A stretch of 64,000 bases of DNA. It comes from Argopecten irradians. Lineage: Eukaryota > Mollusca > Bivalvia > Pectinida > Pectinidae. The position numbers and the translations under genes are program-made. The DNA lies in NCBI RefSeq assembly GCF_041381155.1, contig NC_091142.1, positions 6,947,778 to 7,011,777 on the forward strand, given 5' to 3'. The notes under the pieces are model-generated. The model was not told where the DNA came from. It searched no databases and worked only from the letters and a program-made list of their open reading frames with translations. Positions 10,544-21,772 of the stretch are shown piece by piece (the first letter of the stretch is position 1; each line of letters opens with the position of its first letter).

Positions 10544-13500
10544 TCATCATCATCATCATCATCATCAACATCATCGTTATCGTCGTCGTCGTCATCATCA
10601 TCATCATCACATCATCATCATCATCATGATTAACTCATTTTTCTGTTTCAAAGATCCGCCAAGTGGTCTGGACTTGGAAAGGTCTTAAATATTAGTGATG
10701 GTATAGCCGCAGGCAAAATTTATGCATTTTCTGGATACATCAAATTGGGCAATCTTGCTCCAGCATCCTCTTACCATAAAGTGGAAGTTGTTGTCAGACA
10801 CAAATTTAATGATGGTAAGTTTAAAATATTTATCAATACCCTTAATATTTTGATAGCATTTACATCACGTCCTTTGAATTACTCATATGTTAGAGAATTT
10901 TAGTGGATAGAATCCAAAATACTAGGTGAAAAACCTCCGAACTACAACTAAAAGCTTCCAGTAAACTTTGAACCAACGCGATCCGGAGTGGTGGTCCAGT
11001 GGTAGTTACATGTAATAAGATATCTTAGAACTGTTCTTATTACACAGTAATACACTGAATATATGTACAATACAAGAACTAAAATATTCGAAGAATGTGA
11101 AAATGAAAAAAAATGGATCAAATTTATAATTTGCAGACTCCCTGCAGTATGTAAGTGTAAGCGTGCAGCCATTTGCCCAACCAGGATCCTGGGTAGAGAT
11201 CGGAGGAGACTTTAAACTTCCTAACAGTAAGATGTAGTTCACTATATGCAAGCTAAAATGGTATGTGATTTAAATAAAAACCGAACGAAAATGTCTGTAA
11301 ATATGTTGTTAATATTAGGGTGTTCATGATATTGTTTTTCTCGCGTTCATACCCTTGCATCCACTATAGATGTTTTAAGAAAGTTAAGATTTTAAATCAA
11401 AGCAAAGAAATAAAACTGAACTTTTTATGTCATCGAAATCCTGGAATTTGTTTATATTAAAAGGAATTCCGAATAAAATGGATTAGAAAGAAATCATTTA
11501 TGTTTTATCATATTTTTCAGACATTAAGGAAATAAAAATTTACATACAAATAGCGGAACCGGAAGTGAATTACTTCTTCGACGACGCAAGCCTTGTAGAA
11601 CTCGTACCGGACATGAATTGGAAAGCTACTGCCGATAACAACATATACAACAACCGGAAGGTCAACTTTGATATAATGTAGGTTTATTTTAATTTACGAT
11701 AAAAGGAGTCCAAAAGATTGAATTTTCAGGTTATGGAACGGAAATAGTAATTAATTCTATGATTCTCTTAATTCTTTGATATATAAATTTAAACTTTAAA
11801 AAAAGCAGATCTGCATTATATGTGCAGGCAAACTTTAAATGCTTCTAAAACCGGAACATTTTACAAACGTTTTGAATCTTTAAATTACAGAGATTGTGTT
11901 TTCTTTCAGAACCCATAAAGAACAGGGTATATCCCTCTCAGATTTCACAATAGAGGTACGTACATTTCATCTATTTCATTTCTATAGCGAATATCCGACT
12001 GTTCCTTCTTTATTTCTGATAATTTATGAGAAATTTATCATTTAAAAAAATATAATCTAATCATCAGTCTTTATTAACATTAAAATATTTCAGTTTTAAT
12101 TTCAACAAATTGCAAAAAAGCAAATGGATTTGACACCAAACATAGCCATATCCAAATATCCATCAACAATTTTAGCAAACACCTGTTAAATGTTATTCTG
12201 AAATAATTGATTTTTATTTCTTTCTAAATCCGGCTTGTTTCGGCCAACAGTTTTTTTTTGCATAGCGCCATGAAAACAAATCCGAAAAGGTCGCGAAATC
12301 ACGACGTTATGGTGAAGTCACAATAGAGACATGATATATTAATGAATCACCGACACCATATAAATATCTTTAATATGGTGTCATTGTGTATATGTAACTG
12401 TTTAGTTGAAAAAAATATGGCCTGATCAAATTCAAATATTACATTTGAACTCAACCCATGTCTGTTCTATCATATTTGTAATGAAATAATTAACGATATG
12501 TGATTAATGGAATAATAAATTATATGCGATTTAATCTTTTCGAGGTTGAGCAAAAAAGAAGTGAGTTTGGACACGGAACAGCCGTTCGAGCCAGCCTATG
12601 GGCAGATCCAGCTTATGGTTTCTACCGTGACTTTGTTTACAATACCTTGAAGTCGGAGTGGGCGGTCATAGAGAATGCCCTTAAATGGAGGCAGATGGAG
12701 TGGACCGAAGTGAGTATAGCCCTCAAATGGAGGGGATGGAGTGGACCGAAATGAGTAAAGCCCTCAAATGGAGGCGTATGGAATACACTAAAGTGGGTAT
12801 AACCCGTAAATGAAAGGGGATATAGTTGATAAAAGTGAGTATAGCCCTCAAATGGAGAGGGGCTGAGGTCGACCAAAGTAAGTATAATCTTCAAATAGAG
12901 GGAAGGAGGTGACCGATGTGAGTATATCAAGCACTGTAAATTCTCTTACGTATTTGAAAACTACTTTGTTATTTGTATTATTATTATGAAGAAGAATGCA
13001 ATGATATATGCGTATGGAACGTGTATTGTCAAACCTATTTTTTCACATGAATTCTTTAATGTTCAAAGCATATTTTATTCCCAAAACAAGTACAATTTTC
13101 GTATAGCTATATAATGAAGAATATTAATACTTAAAGTGATTACATTGAGACATTGAGATATAAGCAATTAAGCGTTTTCGTATATAATGTAAAGTTAAGG
13201 AAATAAAATGTCCAATTACGATAGTTTAATCCATGACAACTCATTGCTGAATCGCTGTTTGGAAATCTAGTAAATTGTTTGGATATCAAATTTCCTGGAA
13301 AATCCATTAAAAATAGAATTTCCTGGAAATACATTTAAAAAATAGAATTTACTGGAAATCCATTAAAAATAGAATTCCCTTGAAATCCATTAGAATATAA
13401 TTCCCTTGAAATCCATTAAAAATATAAATTCCTGGAAATCCATTAAAAATATGATTTCCTCGAAATCCATTAAAATAGAATTTCCTGGAAATTCAATAAA

Positions 13501-16500
13501 AATAGAATTTCCTGAAAATCCATTTGAAAAATAGAATTTCCTTGAAATCCATTAAAAATATAATTTACTGGAAATCCATTAAAAATAGAATTTCCTGGAA
13601 ATCCATTAAAAATAGAACTTCCTGGAAATCCATTTAAAATAAGAATTCCTTGAAACCCATTAAAAATACAATTTACTGGAAATCCATTAAAAACAGAATT
13701 TCCTCGAAATCCTGTTGAAATTTAATTTCCTGGAAATTCAATAAAAAAAGAATTTCCTCGAAATCCATTAAAATAGAATTTCCGGAAAATCCATTAAAAT
13801 AAAATTTCCTGAAATCCATTTAAAAAATAGAATTCCCCGGAAATCCATTAAAAAATAGAATTTACTGGAAATCCATTAAAAAAGAATTTCCTGAAAATCC
13901 TTTGTCTTATAACCACAGGGTAAACTGAAATTTGACGACGCCAATGCCACGATAGATGATCTCCTTAGTAACGGGTAAGTGGCGACTCCACAACAACGAA
14001 CATTGTTTATTCTATTCTACTTCTATTAGATTGTATCCATCAATATGTTTAGTGCAACCACCCGTTTATGAGTTGTCAAAGAACTGGTACTATGCCGCCA
14101 GTTATTCTTCATTGGGTGTATTTATGACAAAGTTCTTGATTTATTTTAAAGATGCTCCACCGCTGACAGAGAATAAACGATACTCATCATTTTAACAATA
14201 ATAGGTGTTTGATCATGCATAGATATGTCTAATTAACATAACATGAAATAATTTATTTTGCGTTTTGTACATGCGTAATCAGTACTTCATTTTATATAGG
14301 TTATAGTGCCGTGGATTTTTTCGGGACGCAATTAATTATTCTTAATATTTTATCCTGAAGTTAAATAAGAAGCTCAAACTTTTTTATGGTGGTAATGGTG
14401 TAAAGTTAGTAACTTATATAACTGAAAAAATACTTATTCTTCTTTTCACCTTTGATAGAGAAAAAATACCATTTGTCAGCGGTTGAGCATCTTTAATAGA
14501 AACGTTTGCAACGTTTCATTGTTTTAGGGGGGTTTGATTTCCCATCTTTCTTTTGCATCCACTGTATACGAAAAAACAGATGCATTGCTATAGATAAATT
14601 TAGAATGGCAGGGAGGTTCTATTTTTCAAACATATAAATAATAAACCTAATGTATGGAACCCATCTTATGAAATACATACTGTAATACTCTTCCTCCATT
14701 CTCAAATGAAACTGCGACGGAAACAAAGTTGTTTTTAATTTTAGATTGTCTGTTCGTGGTCACAACATAGTCTGGGGTGTGGATGAGAGAATCCCTAATT
14801 GGGTTCAAGCTATCATGGACCAGGAAGTAATGAAGGCTGCCATTTACAAAAGGCTCTCCAGTACCGCCAAACTCACCAAGGGAAGGTGATATATTTTGAA
14901 GGATTTTTGTTTTAATTAGAGGTGATAAAACATAATTCAAATATGCTATTTCTGTGTTGATATGTGTATACTGTGAAGCTGTGTACGATTAACGATAAAA
15001 ATAATTTATTTGACGTAATTTCAATAAAATATGCTTGAAACTAAGTCCACAACGACTAAGATGACGTCATAACTTAAGGGAGATAACTCAAAGAAAATAT
15101 TCTGTCGTCATAAAGATGTGAATATAGCTTTCATTAATTTTATTATTAAGATACAAAACATAAGCAAATACCAAACTGATATATGCTTAAATAGGACATA
15201 CAAATGTTTCTGGTCTATTATCTCATTTTCCATGTCCCTTCTGTTTTTATCCCTTTTAACATTGACACTTTACCTTAACTAAATCATGTGATAATGATGT
15301 TGTATTTGTATAAATACAATAATAACAAATATCGACATAAACAAATAACTTAGATAGAATAATATTGTAAATCAACATTTTTGCGGCGACCTAATTTCGC
15401 CTTTGCATACCAAAGGATGTTTTCGCGGAGATTTGATTTCGCTATCTAAACTTCCGGATTCCTACTTTACCTGAATTTGAAACAGTTACGCGGGATTTAT
15501 TTTCGGGATTTTTTATTGCCCGCGAAATTAAATTGCACGCGAAAATAAGTTGGTTTACAGTATACATAAAACACGGCGACCCGGAAGGACGAGCGTCCTG
15601 GTTCATCAAGGACTCCTTCCATGTGAAATAAGATTAAATTAGCTTTACTCTTGCTTCCCATATCGCGAAAATAACTGGCTGTATATATAATACCAGATAT
15701 AAGTGACAGTGTTGTATAACACTTTAAATTCGCGGGACGCATATCTTGTGGTTATGTCAACGGGCCATGTTCGCGGGGTTTTTATTTCATGGTACACCGA
15801 TTTCTCTGTCTGCAATAATATAAGCTCTTTTGCACAACAGTAAAGAGATTAAAAACATTTTGTCAGTGGTTAAAGTTCTCGGATTTTTTTGAGAGAAAAA
15901 AACCCCGCAAAAATAGCAAAAATAACCTCTTCCATCCCGGAAATTTCGCTGCTATACAGTCCTGTAAAACACGTTTATAACGTACACACTTACAACTATT
16001 TCATGATTATATCGTAGTTACTTCATTCCCAGTCAAAGTTCACATAAGATCTCTACATTATGTGTATAATGAACTATGCTTTTAACACAGTGATTACGGT
16101 GGTCGCAGAGGTACGTTATAACCGTGTTTTATTGTATGGATTATTTTTGCTGCACAAATTTGATTTTCAGACTTATATTATCGATCTATTTCCTATCAGG
16201 GTAGCAATATAATTCATGCGAAATAAATATATAAAATATTGTATCTTAGCGACGGAAGATGTAATTTTCATTTTCGTATTTTTGTGTAATTATTATATAT
16301 TATCTAATATATTTTCTACCAGACTAGTACACTGGGATGTAAATAATGAAGTCCTCCATGGTGATTTCTTCGAGAGGAAAACCGGAAATGTAGACATCAC
16401 CATGGATATGTTCCGGAACATGAGTGTAGCCGATCCGAACGCAAAACTTTTCATCAACGACTATGCTGTCCTGAGCTCAGGGACTTACACAACGGTAAAT

Positions 16501-19500
16501 ATTACATTTGAATATTAACCTTCAACCCAAGTTTATGTGAGTTAACTTTTGCTTAGTCAGACATGTCGCGATGATAAATTTCTTGTTTATTATAATTAGC
16601 GAATAAGACACTTGGAATGATTTAAGACATTGTTTATTATCATAATCTTGATATATCTATATAATAATTCATTTTGTGATGACGTACAAAAATGCTCATT
16701 ATCAACTAGGTCATATGTGTATAGACTGTACACACTATTTTTCCGTCCAATCGGAAGAGTGAAATGAATGAAAATACTATTATTTACATTCTAGGTGTAG
16801 ATTTGAACAGAAGGGTTTTTTTCCAAAAAGTTTTTAAAAAAATATAAGACTCCACGAAATAAATCTTATAAATAAAATGATTTCCATATTATTCTTGATT
16901 TATGAATTTTTTTTTTGTTGTAACGTCCTCTTTTACTGATTTAGAATTTTTTTATTTGCCGATTTAAAAAAAAATACGACTCCACGGAATAAATTTTATA
17001 AATAATGGACTTCAAATGGTTTCCATAATCTGTATTTGCATATTACAGAGATATCTGCCCTTGCGGGTAGGTATTGATTGTGACGTCATGTGTTTGCGAG
17101 CGTAACGTCATACTTTTCAGCGAAAACGACGTGAATTGCGCTAACACAATTATGACGTAACAATCGATACCTACCCGAAAGGGAGCTTACTCTGTAATAT
17201 GCAAAGACGGAATAATTCCCAATCTATTATCATTTTCGTTATTTGAACGTCTTCCTTTACTGATTTAGTTATGCATTGTGTCAGGATGTACCATGAGCTC
17301 ATATATCCAACCTGTGTCTCTGATCATATAATGTTATGTTAGATTTATTCTTCATAATCGATATCCCCATTGTATAGACTATGAACCGTCGTATCTAGAA
17401 TTCGTTTGAATATCTGTAACACGACCAAGGAGAAAATAAAGGCATACTTTATATGGGAAACAGGAGATATTTTGTTAAATAGCAATATATTTTTTATATA
17501 ATTTAAATATAAAACTTTCCCTTTATTTTTCAGTTAATACAATTGAATATAAAACTTTCCCTTATTTTTTATTTAATGTATTTTAATATAAAGTTTTCCC
17601 TATATTTGTTTTCGTAATACATATACGTTTGAATATAAAACATTTCCCTTTATTATTCCATTATTTCAATTGAATATCAATGTTAACTTTCATTTTCCCG
17701 TTATTGCAATTGAATATCAATGTTAACTTTTATTTTTCCATTATTACAATTGAATATCAATGTTAACTTTTATTTTCCCGTTATTGCAATTGAATATCAA
17801 CGTTAAGTTTTATTTTTTCATTATTACAATTGAATATCAATGTTTACTTTTATTTTTCCGTTATTACAGTTGAATATCAATGTAAACTTTTATTTTCCCG
17901 TTATTACAGTTGAATATCAATGTTAACTTTTATTTTCCCGTTATTACAATTGAATATCAATGTTAACTTTTATTTTCCCATTATTACAATTGAATATCAA
18001 TGTTAACTTTTATTTTCCCGTTATTTCAGTTGAATATCAATGTTAACTTTTATTGTCCCGTTATTACAGTTGAATATCAATGTTAACTTTTATTTTCCCG
18101 TCATTACATTGAACTTTATATCAATGATATCATTTAACTTTTATTTATCCCATTATTACAATTGAATATCAATTTTAACTTTTATTTTCCCATTATATCA
18201 ATTGAATATCAATGTTATCGTTTATTTTCCCGTTATTACAATTGAATATCAATGTAAACTTTTATTATCCCATTATTACAATTGAATATCAATGTTAACT
18301 TTTATTTTCCCGTTATTTCAGTTGAATATCAATGCTTTTTTTATTTTCCCTTTAATACAATTGAATATCAATGTTAACTTTTATTTTCCCAATTATTACA
18401 ATCAAATATCAATGTTATCTTTTATTTTCCCGTTATTACACAATTGAATATCAATGTTAACTTTTATTTTTCCCGTTATTACAATTGAATATCAATGTTA
18501 TCTTTTATTTTCCCATTATTAATTACAATTGGATATCAATGTTATCTTTTATTTTCCCACTATTAATTACAATTGAATATCAATGTTAACTTTTTATTTT
18601 TCCATTATTACAATTGAATATCAATGTTAACTTTTATTTTCCCGTTATTGCAATTGAATATCAACGTTAACTTTTATTTTTTTATTCAATTGATATTACA
18701 ATTGAATATCAATGTTATCTTTTATTTTCCCATTATTAATTACAATTGAATATCAATGTTAACTTTTATTTTCCCATTTATTACAATTGAATATCAATGT
18801 TATCTTTTATTTTCCCATTATTAATTACAATTGAATATCAATGTTATCTTTTATTTTTCCATTATTACAATTGAATATCAATGTAAGCTTTTATTTTCCC
18901 TTTATTACAATTGAATATCACTGTTAGCTTTTATTTTCCCATTATTAATTACAATTGAATATCAATGTTAACTTTTATTTTTCCATTGTTACAATTGAAT
19001 ATCAATGTTAACTTTTATTTTCCCATTATTACAATCGAATATCAATGTTATTTTTTATTTTCCCATTATTAATTACAATTGAATATCAATGCTATCTTTT
19101 ATTTTCCATTATTACAATTGAATATCAATGTTAGCTTTTATTTTCCATTATTACAATTGAATATCAATGTTAGCTTTTATTTTCCTTTTATAACAATTGA
19201 ATATCAATGTTAACTTTTGTCTTCCCGTTATTGTTATTATATACTATGAGTGTATTGTTTTGAAGGCAATAACAAACCAAGCCAAAGCTTACCTGGCCGC
19301 CGGACTACCACTTCATGGTATTGGTGTACAGAACCACCTGCAGTCCAGTATCATCGACATCACACAACTAAAGGTAGGTCACCATAAAAAATCTCGTTAT
19401 AACGAATTTCACAAACCCTTTTGTATGTATTTTTGAACCTCAAGCAACTGTGTAGTTCGAGAACAATATTTAATTTGAAGAATGTCGACTAAGAATTTTG

Positions 19501-21724
19501 AAATATTTTTTTATTAAATCTAATGACACGTATTGCAGGAAGTATTATCATCGTCCCTTTGAAGTCGTGAACATTTATCTTGAACACTTGGTAGATCACC
19601 TTCAGAGAAACCTGTCTCCTCGAACTCCTACTTCAGTAATGTAATTACCTAACCGCCAGTTTGACTTATATTATATCATATTTAGAACTGATATGTAAGT
19701 AACCAATTATTCTGTAAATTCTAGAATCCACGTTTTTGTCATTTCAGTATCGTCTGGACAAAATGGCAGAAGCTGGTCTCCCATTGTGGATAACAGAAAT
19801 GTCTATTAATGAAACTAACGTTGCTACCAAAGCCTATTTGATAGAAGACATACTAAACCTCTGCTTCGGCCACAACGCGGTGAAGGGCGTGATGTTGTGG
19901 GGCTTCTGGTCCGAGGCAATATGGAAGCCAAACGCCGCTTTGGCGACAGGCATAGATTCTATATCGGTAAGAATAACGACTCTGGCAAAGTGGCCTATCG
20001 GTGTAGTTATTTAAAGATGCTTCACCGCTGATGAATGGTATTTTTATTTTTAAAATTACAGGCGCATTGACGAATTAGTATTTTTCTTACTTACAAAAGT
20101 AATTTATTTGCGTACAACCATGGCACTATGTCCTCCTTTGCAAACGTTTGTGCGGGTTTCATACGTCATTATTTCAAGAGCGCAATTCAGTCGTTTAATA
20201 AATTTGTGTCCGAAACACATGAACAATCAATACCTACTGGATAACTCTGTAATATGCAATTCTATATTGAATGACGCACTAAATGAACATGGACCAAAAC
20301 AAAAGTAAATCATCTTATATTATTGTTTGTGTTAATCAGACATATGTATTCATGATTAAAAACCAATTTTTGTTCAAATAAAGATTATCATTTATGCTCT
20401 ATCGGCGGTGGAGCATTTTTAACAATTAACTTAAAAATTGTTATGGAGATGTAACACAACAACCTGAGTCTCAGCCGATCAGAACTTACTGTTATAATAA
20501 AATGAAATAATCAGAAAAATGTTTTTTTTTTAAAAACGGTGGGTAACATATATTACGTCAAAATGAACATTCATGGCCGATTCTTTAATGAAAGACTTCA
20601 ATGTTTTGTCTTTGAAATCTGTGTTTACCACATTGGGTTGATGTTATTTAACGTGGATTTAAGTGTATTTTTTAGCAAAGATAGGTTTTGGTAATTTTTT
20701 TTCAAATCAACAAAGTGAAATATCTCAAACCAACGATTTTACTCATGAGCCATTATTATGATGTATTATTTAGTTGAACGAAGCTGGCAGGAGGTATGTA
20801 AACCTTGTGAACACTGTGTGGAGGACGAACTGGTCTGGAGCCCTGCAAACATACACGGATAAACGATATTTCAAGGGCGATTACTCTATTAGAGTGAAGA
20901 AGGATGGAGTAACCCTCAAAACCATTGAAGTCAACCTGCCATCGAAAAGTGAACTAGTATTGACCATTGGTGGAACTAGTAAGTACAAATAATATACCAT
21001 GGCATACAAATTATATAATTATATGACATACAAATAATATATTATGATATACAAATAATAAAATATGACATAAATAATAAAGCATACATTTAATATAATA
21101 TGACATACAAATAATATAATATGATGTAAAAATGATATAATATGACATACAAATAATATAATATGATAAACACTTAATATAACATGATATACAAATTATA
21201 TTATATGACATACAAATAATATAATATGATATACATTTAATATAATATGATATACAAATAATTTAATATGGCATATAAATGATAAAATATTATATACATT
21301 TGATATAATATGATATACAAATAATATAATATGACATACAAATAATAAAAAATGGCATACAAATAATAAAATATGACATACAAAATAATAAAATATGACA
21401 TACAAATAATATAATATGTCATACAAATAATATAATATGACATACATTTGTATTCTTTTGACATCCGCGTAACGTGGAATTCTAGGTAGTGTCCCAGATG
21501 TAAAATTTGAGCCATTGATGACCACAGAAAACCAGTTGTACAGTTTGCCAAAGCTTGAGTTACGTAAAAAAACACATATCTGCATTACAGAGCTATTTGG
21601 TGTTCTTGATTCATATTTTAACCTCATTCGTCTGCTTATTCTCTGTTGCCTTGTGTATTTATGTTTTATGTGTATTTCTTTCTTTGTAGATGCATCTCCG
21701 ACGATTGCAGTCCAGATTAATTAA
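9666..21724 (+). CDS. Secreted CBM4/9-type plus GH10 glycoside hydrolase (endo-1,4-beta-xylanase family), 13 exons
   Basis: Likely a secreted beta-1,4-glycan (xylan-type) hydrolase. GT-AG exons that stay in frame: 9666-9856, 10654-10814, 11137-11226, 11521-11677, 11910-11955, 12545-12709, 13919-13974, 14745-14885, 16323-16494, 19266-19373, 19748-19966, 20774-20978, 21690-21724. Together they encode 581 residues. Residues 1-20 form a signal peptide (MDIILVQLLIAGTLVLGVTG). Residues 21-185 look like a carbohydrate-binding module, starting NLLTNGDFE. GH10 starts near 215. Landmarks are FGHGTAVRA, ENALKWRQMEW, RGHNIVWGVDERIP (289-302), the acid/base Glu345 in HWDVNNE, GIGVQNH, the nucleophile Glu446 in WITEM, and VMLWGFWSEAIW. 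All key residues are present, so it is probably active. The extension after about 503 is typical of animal copies. If intron 12 were retained, the protein would end GTSKYK. Introns hold minisatellites and MITEs. Substrate is inferred from the family; splicing is not proven. Confidence 0.92.
10466..10627. repeat. (TCA/TCG)n trinucleotide microsatellite in GH10 intron 1
   Basis: Interrupted TCATCATCGTCGTC repeats run about 160 bp and end just upstream of the exon 2 acceptor at 10653. It reads as His/Ser/Arg runs in one frame, but it is intronic. Confidence 0.9.
12678..12928 (+). repeat. Six ~42-bp copies of the exon 6 end plus its splice donor
   Basis: The first unit is the true end of exon 6 and its donor (CCCTTAAATGGAGGCAGATG, then GAGTGGACCGAA|GTGAGTATAG). 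Five degenerate units follow with no spacing: CCCTCAAATGGAGG... at about 12720 and 12761, CCCGTAAATGAAAG at about 12803, CCCTCAAATGGAGA at about 12845, and TCTTCAAATAGAGG at about 12888. Most units keep a donor-like core (GTGAGTATAG, ATGAGTAAAG, GTGGGTATAA, GTGAGTATAG, GTAAGTATAA, GTGAGTATAT). The array starts in coding sequence and continues into intron 6, so a minisatellite has grown out of an exon-intron boundary. Confidence 0.88.
13275..13905. repeat. 27-bp minisatellite in GH10 intron 6
   Basis: About 23 units of TTTCCTGGAAATCCATTAAA plus AATAGAA, with scattered indels. The unit contains the palindrome TTCCTGGAA, the textbook STAT-type site TTCCNGGAA, in many copies. The array ends about 13 bp before the exon 7 acceptor. 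Confidence 0.92.
14150..14492. mobile_element. piggyBac-like MITE (TTAA-flanked) in GH10 intron 7
   Basis: The ends AGATGCTCCACCGCTGACA and, inverted, TGTCAGCGGTTGAGCATCT match at all but one position. TTAA flanks both sides (14146-14149 and 14493-14496). TTAA duplication is the hallmark of piggyBac-type transposition. The element is 343 bp and non-coding. A relative lies at 20015-20418. Confidence 0.85.
15362..15564. mobile_element. MITE-like inverted-repeat element in GH10 intron 8
   Basis: The left end ATATTGTAAATCAACATTTT and the reverse complement of the right end (ATACTGTAAACCAACTTATT) are similar, and both lead into TTCGCG-rich sequence and an AATTTCGC block. Related TTCGCG-rich fragments occur near 22385-22690 and 44720-44910. 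The exact edges are uncertain. Confidence 0.6.
17030..17216. mobile_element. CRE-rich palindromic MITE, copy 1, in GH10 intron 9
   Basis: The ends share the inverted block TATTACAGAG...CTCTGTAATATGCAAAG, and the next inner blocks GGGTAGGTATTGATTGTGAC and GTAACAATCGATACCTACCC are also inverted. It contains TGACGTCA plus several ACGTCAT/GACGT sites. Copies 2 and 3 lie at 39298-39486 and 46819-47013. Confidence 0.85.
17500..19225 (+). repeat. ~40-bp minisatellite in GH10 intron 9, about 40 copies, abutting exon 10
   Basis: The consensus unit is ATTACAATTGAATATCAATG followed by TTAACTTTTATTTTCCCGTT (40 bp). Variant units at the left edge read AATATAAAACTTTCCC. Each unit carries a pyrimidine-rich run ending TTACAA. 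In about six units the A is G, making TTATTACAG|TTG or TTATTTCAG|TTG, a good 3' splice acceptor look-alike. The last unit ends about 40 bp before the real exon 10 acceptor at 19265. Confidence 0.93.
20015..20418. mobile_element. Second TTAA-flanked piggyBac-like MITE, GH10 intron 11
   Basis: The left end AGATGCTTCACCGCTGATGA and the inverted right end (GGCGGTGGAGCATTT) match the element at 14150-14492. TTAA lies at 20011-20014 and 20419-20422. Inside, about 20120-20270, is a degenerate piece of the CRE-type MITE (CAATCAATACCTAC... ATAACTCTGTAATATGCAA), so the two may be nested. The inverted GH10 copy lacks this insertion at the matching point of its intron 11. Confidence 0.82.
20999..21450. 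repeat. ~21-bp AT-rich minisatellite in GH10 intron 12
   Basis: About twenty units of ACATACAAATAATATAATAT plus G, starting about 20 bp after the exon 12 donor. The long open frames on the minus strand here are products of the repeat. Confidence 0.9.
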
Positions 21725-21766
21725 GGATCAACGCTACAACAACGACATTTAGTGATAGATTTAGAA

Positions 21767-21772
21767 AATAAA
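21767..21772 (+). terminator. Polyadenylation signal AATAAA for the GH10 gene
   Basis: AATAAA lies 43 bp after the stop codon at 21722-21724. It is the nearest canonical signal. Confidence 0.6.

Noticed and set aside
10346-10633. 95-codon frame rich in His and Ser
   Set aside because: It is the TCA/TCG microsatellite in GH10 intron 1 read in one frame.
12349-12380. GACACCATAT...ATATGGTGTC inverted repeat in GH10 intron 5 as a regulatory site
   Set aside because: A lone 10-bp inverted repeat in AT-rich intron with no second copy; not distinguishable from chance.
20978-20991. GH10 ending at GTSKYK by reading through the exon 12 donor
   Set aside because: Both GH10 copies keep a GTAAGTAC donor here and a matching 35-nt exon 13 with the right phase, so splicing is more likely than read-through.
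21011-21627. Minus-strand frames of 66-143 codons full of Tyr/Ile/Cys
   Set aside because: Produced by the 21-bp intronic minisatellite; the same few residues recur with the period of the DNA repeat.
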